A stretch of DNA of 18,179 nt from assembly GCA_000827265.1 (NCBI GenBank), contig KN834767.1:712963-731141 (forward strand), read 5' to 3'. The notes beneath the pieces are model-generated. The model had not been told where the DNA came from. It saw nothing but the letters and a program-made list of their open reading frames with translations, and ran no database searches. Shown here piece by piece: positions 1-8,490 of this stretch. The stretch comes from Collybiopsis luxurians FD-317 M1 (lineage: Eukaryota > Basidiomycota > Agaricomycetes > Agaricales > Omphalotaceae). A program made the position numbers and the translations under genes. Each line of letters starts with the position of its first letter. Within the stretch, counting starts at the first letter, position 1.

Positions 1-393
1 ACTGCAGGGCTTCTCTCTGACCCTGGTCATGTAATCTTAGATCATAAAAATAATGTACAATTGATTTCAGTTGCCAATAGAGAATGATCTGGCTCAAGGC
101 TTCTAGTATGTTGACAATCAAAAAAACTTGCCTTTGGATGACTCACAGATGCAGTTTGGTGGTGATCAGCATATTATTTCCTTGATGGAGCATGTATGGC
201 CCTACACGAGATGCCAGTGGAGAAAAACCAGAAAAATGTTTGTTATTTGTCCGTGGGAACTCAGCAAGTTGGTGTACTAACTAGGGATTTTGATGGCCCA
301 CCCTTGCAAACAGCAACATGAAAACAGCAATACTTGAGTTTGGGCTCATACTGGACCTCTCATTTATGACTAAAAGAAAATCTCAAGTCTTTA
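1..393 (+). pseudogene. Degenerate upstream part of copia polyprotein (uncertain)
   Basis: Frame 1, the same frame as the copia RT downstream, reads as protein-like sequence broken mainly by TGA codons (for example after VANRE near position 88). The segment AGLLSDPGHVILDHKN could be the protease to pre-integrase region of a copia polyprotein, where a short motif of this kind is common. No integrase core can be seen between here and the RT, so the integrase has probably been deleted. I recognise no domain with certainty; the assignment rests on frame and position, and is weak. Confidence 0.3.
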
Positions 394-532
394 GTGAAGC
401 TCAAGTTAGTAACATTTTCCCAAAGCTTGGCAAGTTGGCGCTGTCAAGCGTGGGAAAAACAAGTTACTTGCACGTAACTTGCAAGTAACTTGAATGAATT
501 GAAAAAGTAACTTGAAAAGTAACTTTGCTCAC
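394..532. repeat. MITE-like short inverted-repeat insert with AAGTAACTTG repeats
   Basis: The left end reads GTGAAGCTCAAGTTAGTAAC. The right end, read on the other strand, is GTGAGCAAAGTTACTTTTCAA, giving imperfect terminal inverted repeats of about 20 bp. Between positions 470 and 525 the words AAGTTACTTG, GTAACTTGCAAGTAACTTG and AAAAGTAACTT recur, so the inside is itself palindromic and repetitive. The unit lies between two stretches of decayed copia sequence. I see no convincing target-site duplication, so the exact ends are uncertain. Confidence 0.4.
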
Positions 533-2451
533 AGTCATTCTGAAGAGGACAGTGGACAGGGGTGAAATTCATTTTGAAAATGATTCCACTGATCTCAGCC
601 TTGGAATGGCTGATTCAGACTGCCTCAAGGTTTCTTCTTCATCAAATGGGGTAACCCCAGATCAAATCTCTCCACCACCTGAAGTCATTCCTGAACCTGC
701 ATCTGTGCCTACCATTTGATGTTCTTTATGTCTTTGCAACCCTTTGGCCTCACTTCTATGCTCTCAAGCTTACAAGGAGGATGTAGATTGTGCTTGGAAT
801 GATGCAGAAGAATGGGTGAGTGTAGTTGTTTTTGCCAGTACCATCAAGGGAGGGGCAGACATTGACATCCCTAAGTCATACTCTGATGCCATGAAAAGGC
901 CAGACATTTGGCTCTCCCATGAAAGAGGAATTTGATTCTCTCATTCAGTGTGGGTGTTGAACTTTGGTGGGTTGCCCTGTTGGCACTAGAGTTCTGAATA
1001 GTATGTGGGTATATGATCTCAAGCTTGACAGAGAAGGGGTAATCCTGAAGAAGAAGGTGAGGTATGTTACCTAGGGCAATATGCAGGTTCCAGGGGTGGA
1101 TTATGAAAATAGTTGGTCAATGATTGTGCAATCTGAGTCTGTTCAGCTCCTCATTGCTATCTGTGCATATAAGCATCTGCATTCACATCAGTGGGACTTT
1201 TCAGCTGCCTACCTGAATGGAAGTCTGCCATCCAAGTCTCATGTTTACATGTTCCAACTGACCAGATTCACTAAAAAGGGGGAGGAGCACAAGGTTTGTC
1301 TCATGCACAAACCCTTGTATAGGGTGTCACAAGCTGGGCATATTTGGTACAAGAAACTCAAGGAACAGTTCAAAAGTTTGGGTTTTAGGTTGTCTAGGGC
1401 TGATCCATGTATTTGAATTTGATGTAACTCATCTTCTGGCAAGTTTTCCATTGCATCAGTCCATACTGATGACATTTTTAGTGCATCCTCTTTAGACTCA
1501 GAGGCGGACAGTGGGGTTAAAGGTTTTTCTATATGAGATCTGAAGGATGTGAAAGATAAGAACTTTCTTGTTGGACTCACCATTGACCACCTTCCTGATG
1601 GTTCAATTGCCATTTTCCAAGCCCCATTCTTTCAGAATGCCTTTCACTATTTTGGAATCACTGATCTGATGTTGCCTATCTACACCCCTCTACCTTCCAA
1701 ATTCTCACTGACTATGAAAGATGTATGGATGGATGACAACATTATGTTTATGCAAGGGAAGCCATATTGGGGCATATTGGGATGTTTTTGGTGGGGTGCC
1801 AGCAATACACAACCTGATATTGTGTTTGCCTGTTTGGTACTGTCCACAGTTCAAAATGCTCTGATGCATCAACACTGGGACCTTCTGATCAAGCTCTGCC
1901 ATTATATCAATACAACCATTCATTACAGAATTGTATACTGTCCAGGGACATTGGAAAAAGTCAGGCCTGTCAGTTATGTTGACACAGACTGGACTGGTGA
2001 CAGGTCAACCTGGAAGTCTATGTCAGGATATATCTTCCTCCTTAATGGTTCTCCTGTTTCCTGGTCAATGAAGCGGCAAGAGGGCATAGCCCTATCATCA
2101 ACAGAATCAGAATATATTTCTCTATCCCATAGTGTTCAACAGGCATTGTGGGTCTGGAGTTGGCTTAATGAAGTGATGCTTGGGTTAGAGGATGTTCCCT
2201 TGGATCTTCTATGCAACAATCTTGGTGCTGTCAGTCTCTCCAAAATGAATAAAGCTCACACACTTTCTAAGCACATAGATATTTGTTACCACTTTCTCCA
2301 GGATGCTGTAGCTGAATGCAGCATTGTTGTCCATCCTGTTTCTAGCTCACAAAACCTTGCCAACATTATGACCAAGTCTCTTCCTAAAGACAAGCATTGT
2401 TGTATAGTCACTGCTCTCAGCCTAGAATGGTGGTATCAGGACACCAGGGGG
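533..2451 (+). pseudogene. Ty1/copia pol remnant: linker, reverse transcriptase, RNase H
   Basis: This is the 3' half of a copia polyprotein. A proline-rich linker (around 650-715, PPPEVIPEPASVP) is followed by the RVT_2-type RT start (IPKSYSDAMKRPD, ~876-905), then frame 1 from ~996: the MQVPGVDYENSWS motif at 1081, DFSAAYLNG at ~1198, QAGHIWY at ~1330, and HTDD at 1462-1473 where the family has YVDD. RNase H follows with VDTDW (~1978), SSTESEY (~2095), KHIDICYHF (~2269) and NIMTKSLP (~2359). There is a frame change between ~935 and ~995. In-frame stops are TAG at 1072 and TGA at 1414, 1420 and 1534. The third catalytic Asp of RNase H is Asn (codon AAC at 2215). The frame runs on into the 3' LTR. 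The identification as copia is firm; the gene is dead. Confidence 0.92.
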
Positions 2452-2453
2452 AG
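2441..2453 (+). other. Polypurine tract of copia element 1
   Basis: The run ACCAGGGGGAG lies directly before TGTTAAAG, which is the expected position for plus-strand priming next to the 3' LTR. The second copia element has a matching GGGGAG directly before TGTTGTATC at 3919. Confidence 0.6.
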
Positions 2454-2850
2454 TGTTAAAGATAGCCGAATGCATAGGTACAGGTTGTGGTCATGTGGTC
2501 ATGTGGTGTCCTGTGGCACCATAATGGCAACTTAGGGGTGAAGGATGTAGGATGTATGTCTGTCTCTGGCAGGTATCCATGATTCAATATATGTTTACTC
2601 CTCTACCTATTATTTCTTCCTTTTCTTTTATCCATACAAGTCCCTTTAAATAGTTGCATAGTTCCCTAATTGCCCTCAGAACCTTTCCATTGTTCTGAGG
2701 GTACGTACTTATATTTCTTCTCTCCTAACTGTGCCTAACAAGTTATTACAGAGTTGTGTACTTACTTAGGATATAGGTACAGTTACATGGAGAACTTTTT
2801 CATTGTTCTAAGGAGTTGTGTACTTACTTAGGATATAGAATTCTTACACA
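2454..2850 (+). repeat. 3' LTR of copia element 1
   Basis: It begins TGTTAAAG right after the polypurine tract and ends in TTCTTACACA, giving TG...CA ends and a length of 397 bp. It aligns along its length with the second LTR at 3919-4317 (399 bp), most clearly over the CCCTCAGAAC hairpin and the two copies of TGTGTACTTAC. After 2850 the sequence resumes as RNase H coding of another copia copy, so this looks like the outer end of an inserted element. The exact end is uncertain by a few bases, and the paired 5' LTR is not in the window. Confidence 0.7.
2673..2701. other. Perfect 10-bp stem-loop in copia LTR 1
   Basis: CCCTCAGAAC (2673-2682) pairs perfectly with GTTCTGAGGG (2692-2701) around a 9-base loop. 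The same stem with a different loop sequence is present in the second LTR at 4142-4170. A role in RNA structure, packaging or 3' end formation is possible but is inference. Confidence 0.6.
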
Positions 2851-2999
2851 GGATTATGTCACCAATTGTACAGTCACAGTGCATCCAGTTTGTTCCTCAC
2901 AGAATATTGCCAACATAATGAAAAAATCCCTTCCAAAAGAGAAGCATCAATGTATTGTCTCAGCCCTGGGTCTTGATTGGAAGTATCAGGATACCAGGG
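2851..2999 (+). pseudogene. Ty1/copia RNase H 3'-terminal fragment (element 2)
   Basis: The frame reads VTVHPVCSSQNIANIMKK, SLPKEKHQCIVSALG and YQDTRA. It matches, residue for residue in most positions, the last ~50 codons of the first element (VVHPVSSSQNLANIMTK, SLPKDKHCCIVTALS, YQDTRG). It is clearly a diverged relative and not a recent duplicate. The 5' side is cut by LTR 1 ending at 2850 and the 3' side by the inverted-repeat element starting at 3000. The rest of this copy should lie upstream of the window if element 1 inserted into it. Confidence 0.8.
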
Positions 3000-3913
3000 C
3001 ATCAGGAAAAAGGTCCTATAGCCCAGGCTCATATGGGTTGTTATCTGATGGCCTAAGGCTTCTCGAGGCTTCTCAGGGGTCCTAGGTTGTCTAGGCTACC
3101 CAGGATGCCACGGGACACCCCCCAATTCCTGAGCACTCTTAGATTGCCTGAGGGTCCCTGAGGATCCCTGAGGCTTCCCTGGAGATCTCTGGGGCATCCT
3201 GAGGGCTCTAAATTGTGAATGCAAAATAATATTATATTCTCATCTCTTTCTATTCTTATTCTACTCTATCTCATATTGTATTTAACTCAACTTTTTGTAT
3301 TCAACTACTATATCTACAAATTATTATCAGTTATTATACATAATTGTACACTATTATATAGCACTGTATAGTAGTTTAAGCTTTGTAATAACCTAACATA
3401 CTCAAGTATAGTATATCAGTATAGTACAGAACCTATAAATACATATATAGTGTGGATACTATTAGTTATAATAAGGGTGAACATATTTTGATCATGGGAA
3501 AAGTATTTTGATTGTAGACAGCTCATGGTGAGCACATCATGTGATTTATTTTAAAAGCTCAAACCTGTATGAATCTGCAGCCAAATAAATGTTTTTATTG
3601 TGGATTTATACAATACTATTATATAGCTATATATTTGAAATACAATTTTGTGTTATATGTATTATTTAAAATATCTGTGTCCCAGAGATCCTCAGGAATC
3701 CCCAGGGTGCCATCAGGAAGCCCTCAGGGACTCCTAGGAGTATCTCAGATATCTCTCAGAGAGCCTAGGATTTGGCCTTAAACCTAGGAAGCCCAGGTAG
3801 CCCAAGCAACCTAAAGTACCTGAAGGTGCCTAGGATTTGGCCTATTTCCTGGGAGTCCTCAGGCTCCCTCAGGCTTCCAATATTTGCCTGGGCTTTAAGT
3901 CATTTTCCTGATG
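3000..3913. mobile_element. Non-autonomous inverted-repeat DNA element, 914 bp
   Basis: The left end reads CATCAGGAAAAAGG...TAGCCCAGGC. The right end, read on the opposite strand, is CATCAGGAAAATGA...AAGCCCAGGC, so the termini are inverted repeats. Imperfect arms of roughly 200 bp (about 3000-3210 and 3680-3913) are built of CCTGAGG/CCTAGG-rich sequence. They flank a strongly AT-rich core (about 3215-3670) with no credible ORF. Within the right arm GCCTAGGATTTGGCCT repeats with a 65 bp period (3763 and 3828). Removing it joins ATACCAGGG to GGGAGTGTTG, restoring the copia RNase H end/polypurine/LTR order seen at 2441-2458. The G-rich site makes the target duplication unreadable. Superfamily unknown; it has no transposase. 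Confidence 0.75.
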
Positions 3914-3918
3914 GGGAG

Positions 3919-4317
3919 TGTTGTATCTGCAACATGATACATGGTGTGTATGGGTGTCCTGTGGTAGATAGACCCTGTGATCATGTCTGCACTCAGGTCT
4001 ACAGCTTGGAGTATATGCATTTGCTTCCATTTGTTTCTGCACAGATATCTGACTGTAGTTCATTTCACTCCTACATCCTCATTCTTATTCCTAAACCTTG
4101 TTCTGATACATTTGTATTTAACTCAATATCCTTGTATTCATCCCTCAGAACCTTTCTCTAGTTCTGAGGGTACATGTCTCATTTCTTATTTGTCAACCCT
4201 TACTTACTCATCTACCTACAGTCACTGTGTACTTACATAGGTCATTAGGTAGCTATGAGAACCTTTCTCTAGTTCTGAGGTCACTGTGTACTTACATAGG
4301 TTGTTAGCTATTTAACA
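3919..4317 (+). repeat. 3' LTR of copia element 2
   Basis: It starts TGTTGTATC after GGGGAG and ends ATTTAACA (TGTT...AACA ends), 399 bp. It aligns with the LTR at 2454-2850, including the hairpin and the tandem TCACTGTGTACTTACATAGG modules at 4221 and 4280. Together with the RNase H fragment at 2851-2999 it forms the 3' end of a second copia element, now split by the inverted-repeat insert. Sequence after 4317 belongs to the former target. Confidence 0.75.
4142..4170. other. Perfect 10-bp stem-loop in copia LTR 2
   Basis: CCCTCAGAAC (4142-4151) and GTTCTGAGGG (4161-4170) form a perfect stem around a 9-base loop, equivalent to 2673-2701. A weaker copy with a 5-bp core stem (AGAAC/GTTCT) follows at 4258-4276 in the second tandem module. 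Confidence 0.6.
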
Positions 4318-4581
4318 GGGTCTGCTAGCCTTGATGAGCTAGGTACAGTAGTTTTGGTAGCAGTCCAACACTTGGACCAATACTTGGTACTGCACCCATT
4401 GTAACAAGTATTCTGCATATACTCCAAGTTAGCTGTCAATGTCAGGCTTATTATGGCTCTCTTATGTATTTGTTTCCAATTGTAAAATTGTCAATTTCAA
4501 ATGATTGTGGGCATTGCCATGAAAATTGTGCAATAGTGACATTCACACTCAATGGCACATGTTTCTCATCCATGGCTCACA
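4318..4581. other. Gene-free stretch between copia LTR and NLR fragment
   Basis: No coding region, RNA gene or repeat was recognised here. It may be decayed sequence of the NLR-like gene upstream of the recognisable part, cut by the copia insertion, but no P-loop or NACHT motif could be read in any frame. Confidence 0.3.
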
Positions 4582-5345
4582 TCAGCACAGATTGAATATC
4601 TGTTGCAAAAATCATTAGGCCATTTCATCCAATATGCATCAATGGTGCAGTGAGACTTGTAGATGATGATTGTGATGTGCCTGCAGATCATCTCAATGTC
4701 ATCTTGGGCCTTCCAGTGAAAGATTATGAAGGCAGGGAATCACCATATGCAGAGTTTGATGCAATCTACATTCAAATTCTGTCCTCTGTGAAGAGGCAAA
4801 CTTATTTACTTGAGGTTCTTGCAGCACATATAATCTTTCAACAACAAGAGGGCTATGGAGCCTCCAGCTTCATTCACCTTTTACATAGCATTCCCATTGG
4901 TATCCTTCATGCAGTATCCTCTACAGTCCACTCTCTTTTTCATTATCCTTCACCTGTTGAATCAGAGTTTTTGTTTGCCCATGCATCATTCCCTGAATTT
5001 CTCCTTGACAATGATTGGTCAGAGGATTTTCACATAGATGAAAGACATATATCAACAGGTCACAATCTCCTTGCTCTACGCTGTCTGGAAAAATATTATG
5101 ATTCATTGTCTACTGGTGACTATGCTCAAGACAAATAAATGTTTCATTGCACTCATGCAAGTGGGAATAGTGACTTGATATCTAAGCTTGATTCACTCCC
5201 AGTCTATACTGGGATCACTCAAGCAGTCAAGCCTAAAGTGTATTCAATCCTGCTATATAGACCTCCATCTGACCTTCTGTTAATCCTGCTTCAAATATTC
5301 CAAATATGGTACAAATTCCAGGTAAGCACTGGCTCAGTGTTCTAA
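4582..5345 (+). pseudogene. Fungal NLR-like (NACHT) protein, C-terminal fragment
   Basis: Frame 1 from 4582 reads SAQIEYLLQKSLGHFIQYAS, matching the post-NACHT motif S-x-G-x-FIYAS of basidiomycete NLR-like proteins. A frameshift near 4645 moves the reading to frame 3. There DDDCDVPADHLNVILG, SPYAEFDAIYIQILSSV (~4740-4790) and HASFPEFLLDNDWSEDFHID (~4980-5040) follow in the order normal for this family, ending in LLALRCLEKY. A TAA at 5136 stops the frame; the same frame is open again to 5345, where it meets a GTAAGC that could be an old splice donor. The nucleotide-binding P-loop part is absent. Family members are STAND ATPases thought to act in non-self recognition. The family call is confident; this copy is a broken fragment. 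Confidence 0.75.
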
Positions 5346-5615
5346 CTTGTATTTCAAGTTGGCCCTCAGAAAATTTAAAATTGTTACTATCTCAGGATAA
5401 CTGTGGGCTATATTTACAGCACATCCACAATATATCAACAATTGGCTTTACCATAGTAGGGGAAGCTCATCTACCTAGGACTACAAACTTCATATCTATT
5501 CAATATCTTCCTTCATTGTGTTCAATTATTGCTAAGAGAAACACCAATATTATTATTCAACAGCTGGAGGCTCATTTAATCTCAGAGCTATCATCACCAC
5601 AAGGACCCATAGATT
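5346..5615 (+). other. Stretch after the NLR fragment, unrecognised frame
   Basis: Frame 2 is open from 5306 to 5683, but its last 68 bases lie in the inverted-repeat element. The reading (WPSENLKLLLSQDNCG and on) could be a frameshifted extension of the NLR-like C-terminus, because it follows directly and has similar composition. I cannot match it to a domain. Confidence 0.25.
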
Positions 5616-6475
5616 TGGTGGATCATGTGACCAATGACATACAACTTCTATGTCATCCTGGCGGCTGTTTGGACACTAACTGACTCAGATTTTCCTTTGC
5701 CGACTGCCTTAAATGACAATCAAGTCCTGACATAAGTTCTTACTGAGACTTACCCAAAAAACATGTTGACACATATGTCTGTGTCCAGTTCACCCTCCTC
5801 TCTTTGCTCCTCAATATCAGACTCCATTTCCAAACAGATCTCCTCGAGATCCACCATGTAATTAAGGTCAAGGGATGTGATTTTTGCCTGACCTAGATAA
5901 TCCATGAATTCACTCCAAATTATGCATTTTCATATTTTCAGCACATTTGCTGAACTATTGGTAGGTAAAGGCATGTTTTCTTTGTTGTTTGACACATCTC
6001 CTTTGTGTCTTTTATTTACTGTCATCTTGTCACATCAATGGCAAGCATGACATTTTTTTCAGGTAAGTCAGATTCTTTTTCACTGGAAATGTGCTAGCTT
6101 TCCCTGTATACTTGCAGTGCAAGCACTTTCTGATAGTGTTTGGGTCTATTGTATGTGAGATATGGTTCCAGTCTTTTCAAATTGGCATACCTTCAATTGG
6201 TGTTAATACAATGGGAGCCATAACTGGACAACTTGAGTGTTACCTGTAGTGCCAAGCTTAATATTTGCATTCTGGACAGCTTTTACAGTAAAGCTCAAGT
6301 AGATTCAATGTAAAATAATCTATCTCTACCTCTAAGATTATTTTATACATCTCTCACTACTATAACAGCGCTGTAAAAAAGTAAGTCAGTCAGTGTAAGA
6401 AAAACCAAGTCAGTTAGTGCCCAAAGGGCCACCAGGATGATGTAGAAGTTGTGTGTCATCTCACATGATCTGCCA
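5616..6475. mobile_element. Element bounded by ~92-bp inverted repeats (DNA transposon remnant)
   Basis: The left arm 5616-5708 and the reverse complement of the right arm 6385-6475 share TGG-x-x-GATCATGTGA, GACA-x-ACAACTTCTA, ATCCTGG-x-GGC and CACTAACTGACT in the same order and spacing. By eye they are about three quarters identical, with mostly transition differences. The inner ~675 bp contains no transposase that I recognise; a 51-codon minus-strand frame is at 5750-5905 and a perfect palindrome ACAGCGCTGT at 6365-6374. The right arm stops exactly where the LTR fragment at 6477 starts, so the outer end may be cut. The CACTA words lie about 57 bp inside the arms, so they are not clear CACTA-family termini. 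Confidence 0.55.
5750..5905 (-). CDS. Small acidic ORF, 51 aa, unknown (doubtful)
   Basis: A minus-strand ATG at 5905 opens a 51-codon frame starting MDYLGQAKITSLDLNYM, with an acidic middle (ESDIEEQREEGELDTD). It ends FFG followed by GGTAAGT, which is both the stop (TAA) and a consensus splice donor. It may be an exon remnant of a transposase or captured gene inside the inverted-repeat element. No family is recognised, and a frame of this length can arise by chance. Confidence 0.2.
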   Translation of the reverse strand: MDYLGQAKITSLDLNYMVDLEEICLEMESDIEEQREEGELDTDICVNMFFG

Positions 6476-6476
6476 A

Positions 6477-6851
6477 TGTAGTAGTATTTCTCTTACCTGA
6501 CCTGGAAGCATCATAATCACTTAATCAAAGCTGTAACCTCCTGTTCAGTTCCATTGCATCCATTGACTCCTTATCTCCTTTGACACTGGTGGACTATAAC
6601 CGGTCTTCTTTTCTTGGACTTCTGTTTATTCGCTTCCTGATTCTTCCTCTTTCTGCTCATACATAGAGAAGGGAGTTGGAGGAGACAATGGAGAATGTAC
6701 TGACCTGCCACTGATAAGTTGCAGAGGCTGGGGGACCTTGTTGCTGACTGTTGGGGGAATGTGCCAAGCAGTGTTCCATACAGGATCCCAAATCAAATTC
6801 AGTTCCCAGATCTATCAGTATTTAGGCTTCTTTTAATAACTGTCAAACCTT
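6477..6851 (-). repeat. Truncated Ty3/gypsy LTR fragment
   Basis: This 375 bp segment is collinear with 14287-14661 (offset 7810 bp) at about 92% identity (31 differing bases counted by hand, all but one transitions). On the minus strand it is the U5-side end of the LTR and terminates AATACTACTACA. Homology stops exactly at that terminus on the left and at CTGTCAAACCTTA on the right, so the U3 side is missing. The left neighbour is the right arm of the inverted-repeat element. It is too short to be a complete solo LTR. Confidence 0.8.
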
Positions 6852-7409
6852 ATAAAATTTCCTTCCTTTTCTTCTTCCACTTCTCCTATGAGTTTTCTTA
6901 TATCTGGGGACTTTTCCTTATTAGAATATTATCAAATTTTACCCTGTATCCATGAGAGAGAGAGACTTGATAAAGTCTCATTTGCCCAAACACTTGACAT
7001 CCTGCAATGACAGGACTTTTTGCTAATCAAAATGCATCTAATGACATCTCCTCTTTGTCCTCACTACACATGTTCTGCTGATGCATCTTCTTTTTCCTTC
7101 CTCCTCCTCCTTCCATGTCCAACAGAGTCACCTCATTAGACACACCTTGGTCTAACAAACCCTGCAGCAGTGGAGCCCACCACGAGGGATTCTGTTTTCC
7201 ATGACACAGAAGTCCTTCAAAGTTTTCTCTGCTTCACACAAATTGTTCACCACCAACAAACTTTAGCTGCTTGTATCTCATTTTTGCAAACCTCTTGGAA
7301 CCTTCAACCAGGCTCTACACTTACACTGAGTCTTACTCCCTCTAACAGCAACACTTCAACCTCAACTTCTCTTACTCCATCCTCTTCATCTCAATCTCAA
7401 TTGATTACT
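6852..7409 (+). other. Leader region upstream of + strand gypsy gag
   Basis: No LTR pair, primer-binding site or gene could be fixed here. The stretch may hold what is left of the 5' LTR and untranslated leader of the + strand gypsy element. A Ser/Thr-rich frame is open from GTG at 7170 and continuous with gag, but the family-like gag start is the ATG at 7410. GAGAGAGAGAGA at 6956-6967 is a simple repeat. Confidence 0.35.
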
Positions 7410-8490
7410 ATGTCTAATCCAACTCCTGCCTACATTGTTCCTATGCCCATCACAGGCACCAAGGAAGCTCCTGCATTTGATGGAAAAGACACAGAGGATT
7501 TTCTTGACCTAATCCAGTCCCATGCCTGTCATGCTGGCATTATGGATGACAACAAACTAGTCAACTACATTGTCAAATATTCCTCCAAGTCAATACAGAG
7601 AAAGATCAAATCTATGAAAGAGTTTAAGAAAGCAGATCTGACACAAACATGGAACACTGCTACTGCCAAATTCAAGGATATGTTCTCAGCAGCAGATGAG
7701 CCTCCAAACTACTCCCTTCAGGATCTTCAAGACTTCTGCAAAGTCAAGTTGAGTGGTCCATCATTTACAAAGAAGAAAGAAGTCAACAATGCACTTATAA
7801 ATTTCTATGCTATCTCTGCTCCTCTTATTGAAATTGGGTTACTAGTTACTGATCAAGAACCTTATTATTTCTTTCAGAGCCTTCTGAAGAAAGATCAGTG
7901 TCACATTGAGAAGAAACTTGACCCAAAGTACAAGACGAAGAAGTTTCCTCTGCCAATCAAGGAGATCCTCTAGATAGTGCATGATAAAATCAACAATAAG
8001 GAGTCAATCTTGCACCACCCTTGGGACTCAGATGACAAAGATATTGATGAGGTGAAGGAACACCTCAAGATGCACATTCCATTGGAGGATGAGTTGACAG
8101 GATCTTTCCAGAGTGACAAAGCTAAGTTTACAAAATGTTCTAGAACTCCAGAAGCTACTCAATCCAATATTGAACAGATTACTAACAGTTTTAGGGAGCT
8201 TGCTCTCAATTTAGCACAGTTTTTGAGCAACACAGCTGCAACCCCACCTGTAGTCTTGTCAACTGTGGCTCCTTTTGTCTCTCAATGCCCACTCTTTACT
8301 CCAGGAATGGCTAGGTACTGTTGGTGTTGTGGTCAGACTCATCCCAACAGTTCTGTTCCTGCAAAATGTCCGGAGATTTTAGGCCTTTCAAGAGAGGGAA
8401 TCATCAGTTACAATAGGGATACTCAAAGGTATGTCTTATCAGATGGTTTGGACTTACCATTTGCTCCTAGGGGTTCCGAAGGAGGAGTAG
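7410..8490 (+). pseudogene. Ty3/gypsy gag (capsid and zinc-knuckle region), broken
   Basis: Frame 3 from ATG 7410 (MSNPTPAYIVPMPITGTKEA) has the fungal gypsy gag start, where GTK-x-AP-x-F-x-G precedes a helical capsid domain (~residues 20-190: FLDLIQSHACHAG, YIVKYSSKSIQRKIKSM, DLQDFCKVKLSG, EPYYFFQSLLKK). A TAG at 7971 interrupts the same frame, which continues to a Cys/His cluster CWCCGQTHPNSSVPAKC at ~8315 (C-x2-C-x3-H-x8-C, a degenerate zinc knuckle). Around 8480 the reading passes to frame 2, where RSSGSSTSFIAALTTKADDL leads into the protease. Gag would form the particle core and bind the RNA. This copy has at least one stop and one frameshift. Confidence 0.8.

Noticed and set aside
460..525. 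CRISPR-like or telomere-like repeat
   Set aside because: The repeated words are short, palindromic and unevenly spaced without unique spacers, and the context is eukaryotic transposon remains.
2454..2740. A shorter copia LTR ending at CCTAACA (2740) with TGTTA...TAACA ends
   Set aside because: Alignment with the LTR at 3919-4317 continues for ~110 bp past 2740, including the hairpin and the tandem modules, so the longer end at ~2850 fits better.
3569..4240. Overlapping + frames of 70-129 codons across the inverted-repeat arm and copia LTR
   Set aside because: They span repeat boundaries, have low-complexity Pro/Ser/Gly-rich text and match no domain; they are chance frames.
5674..6419. CACTA...TAGTG as termini of a CACTA-family transposon
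   Set aside because: Inverted homology extends ~57 bp outside these words on both sides, and the flanking triplets (GGA and CCC) are not a target duplication.
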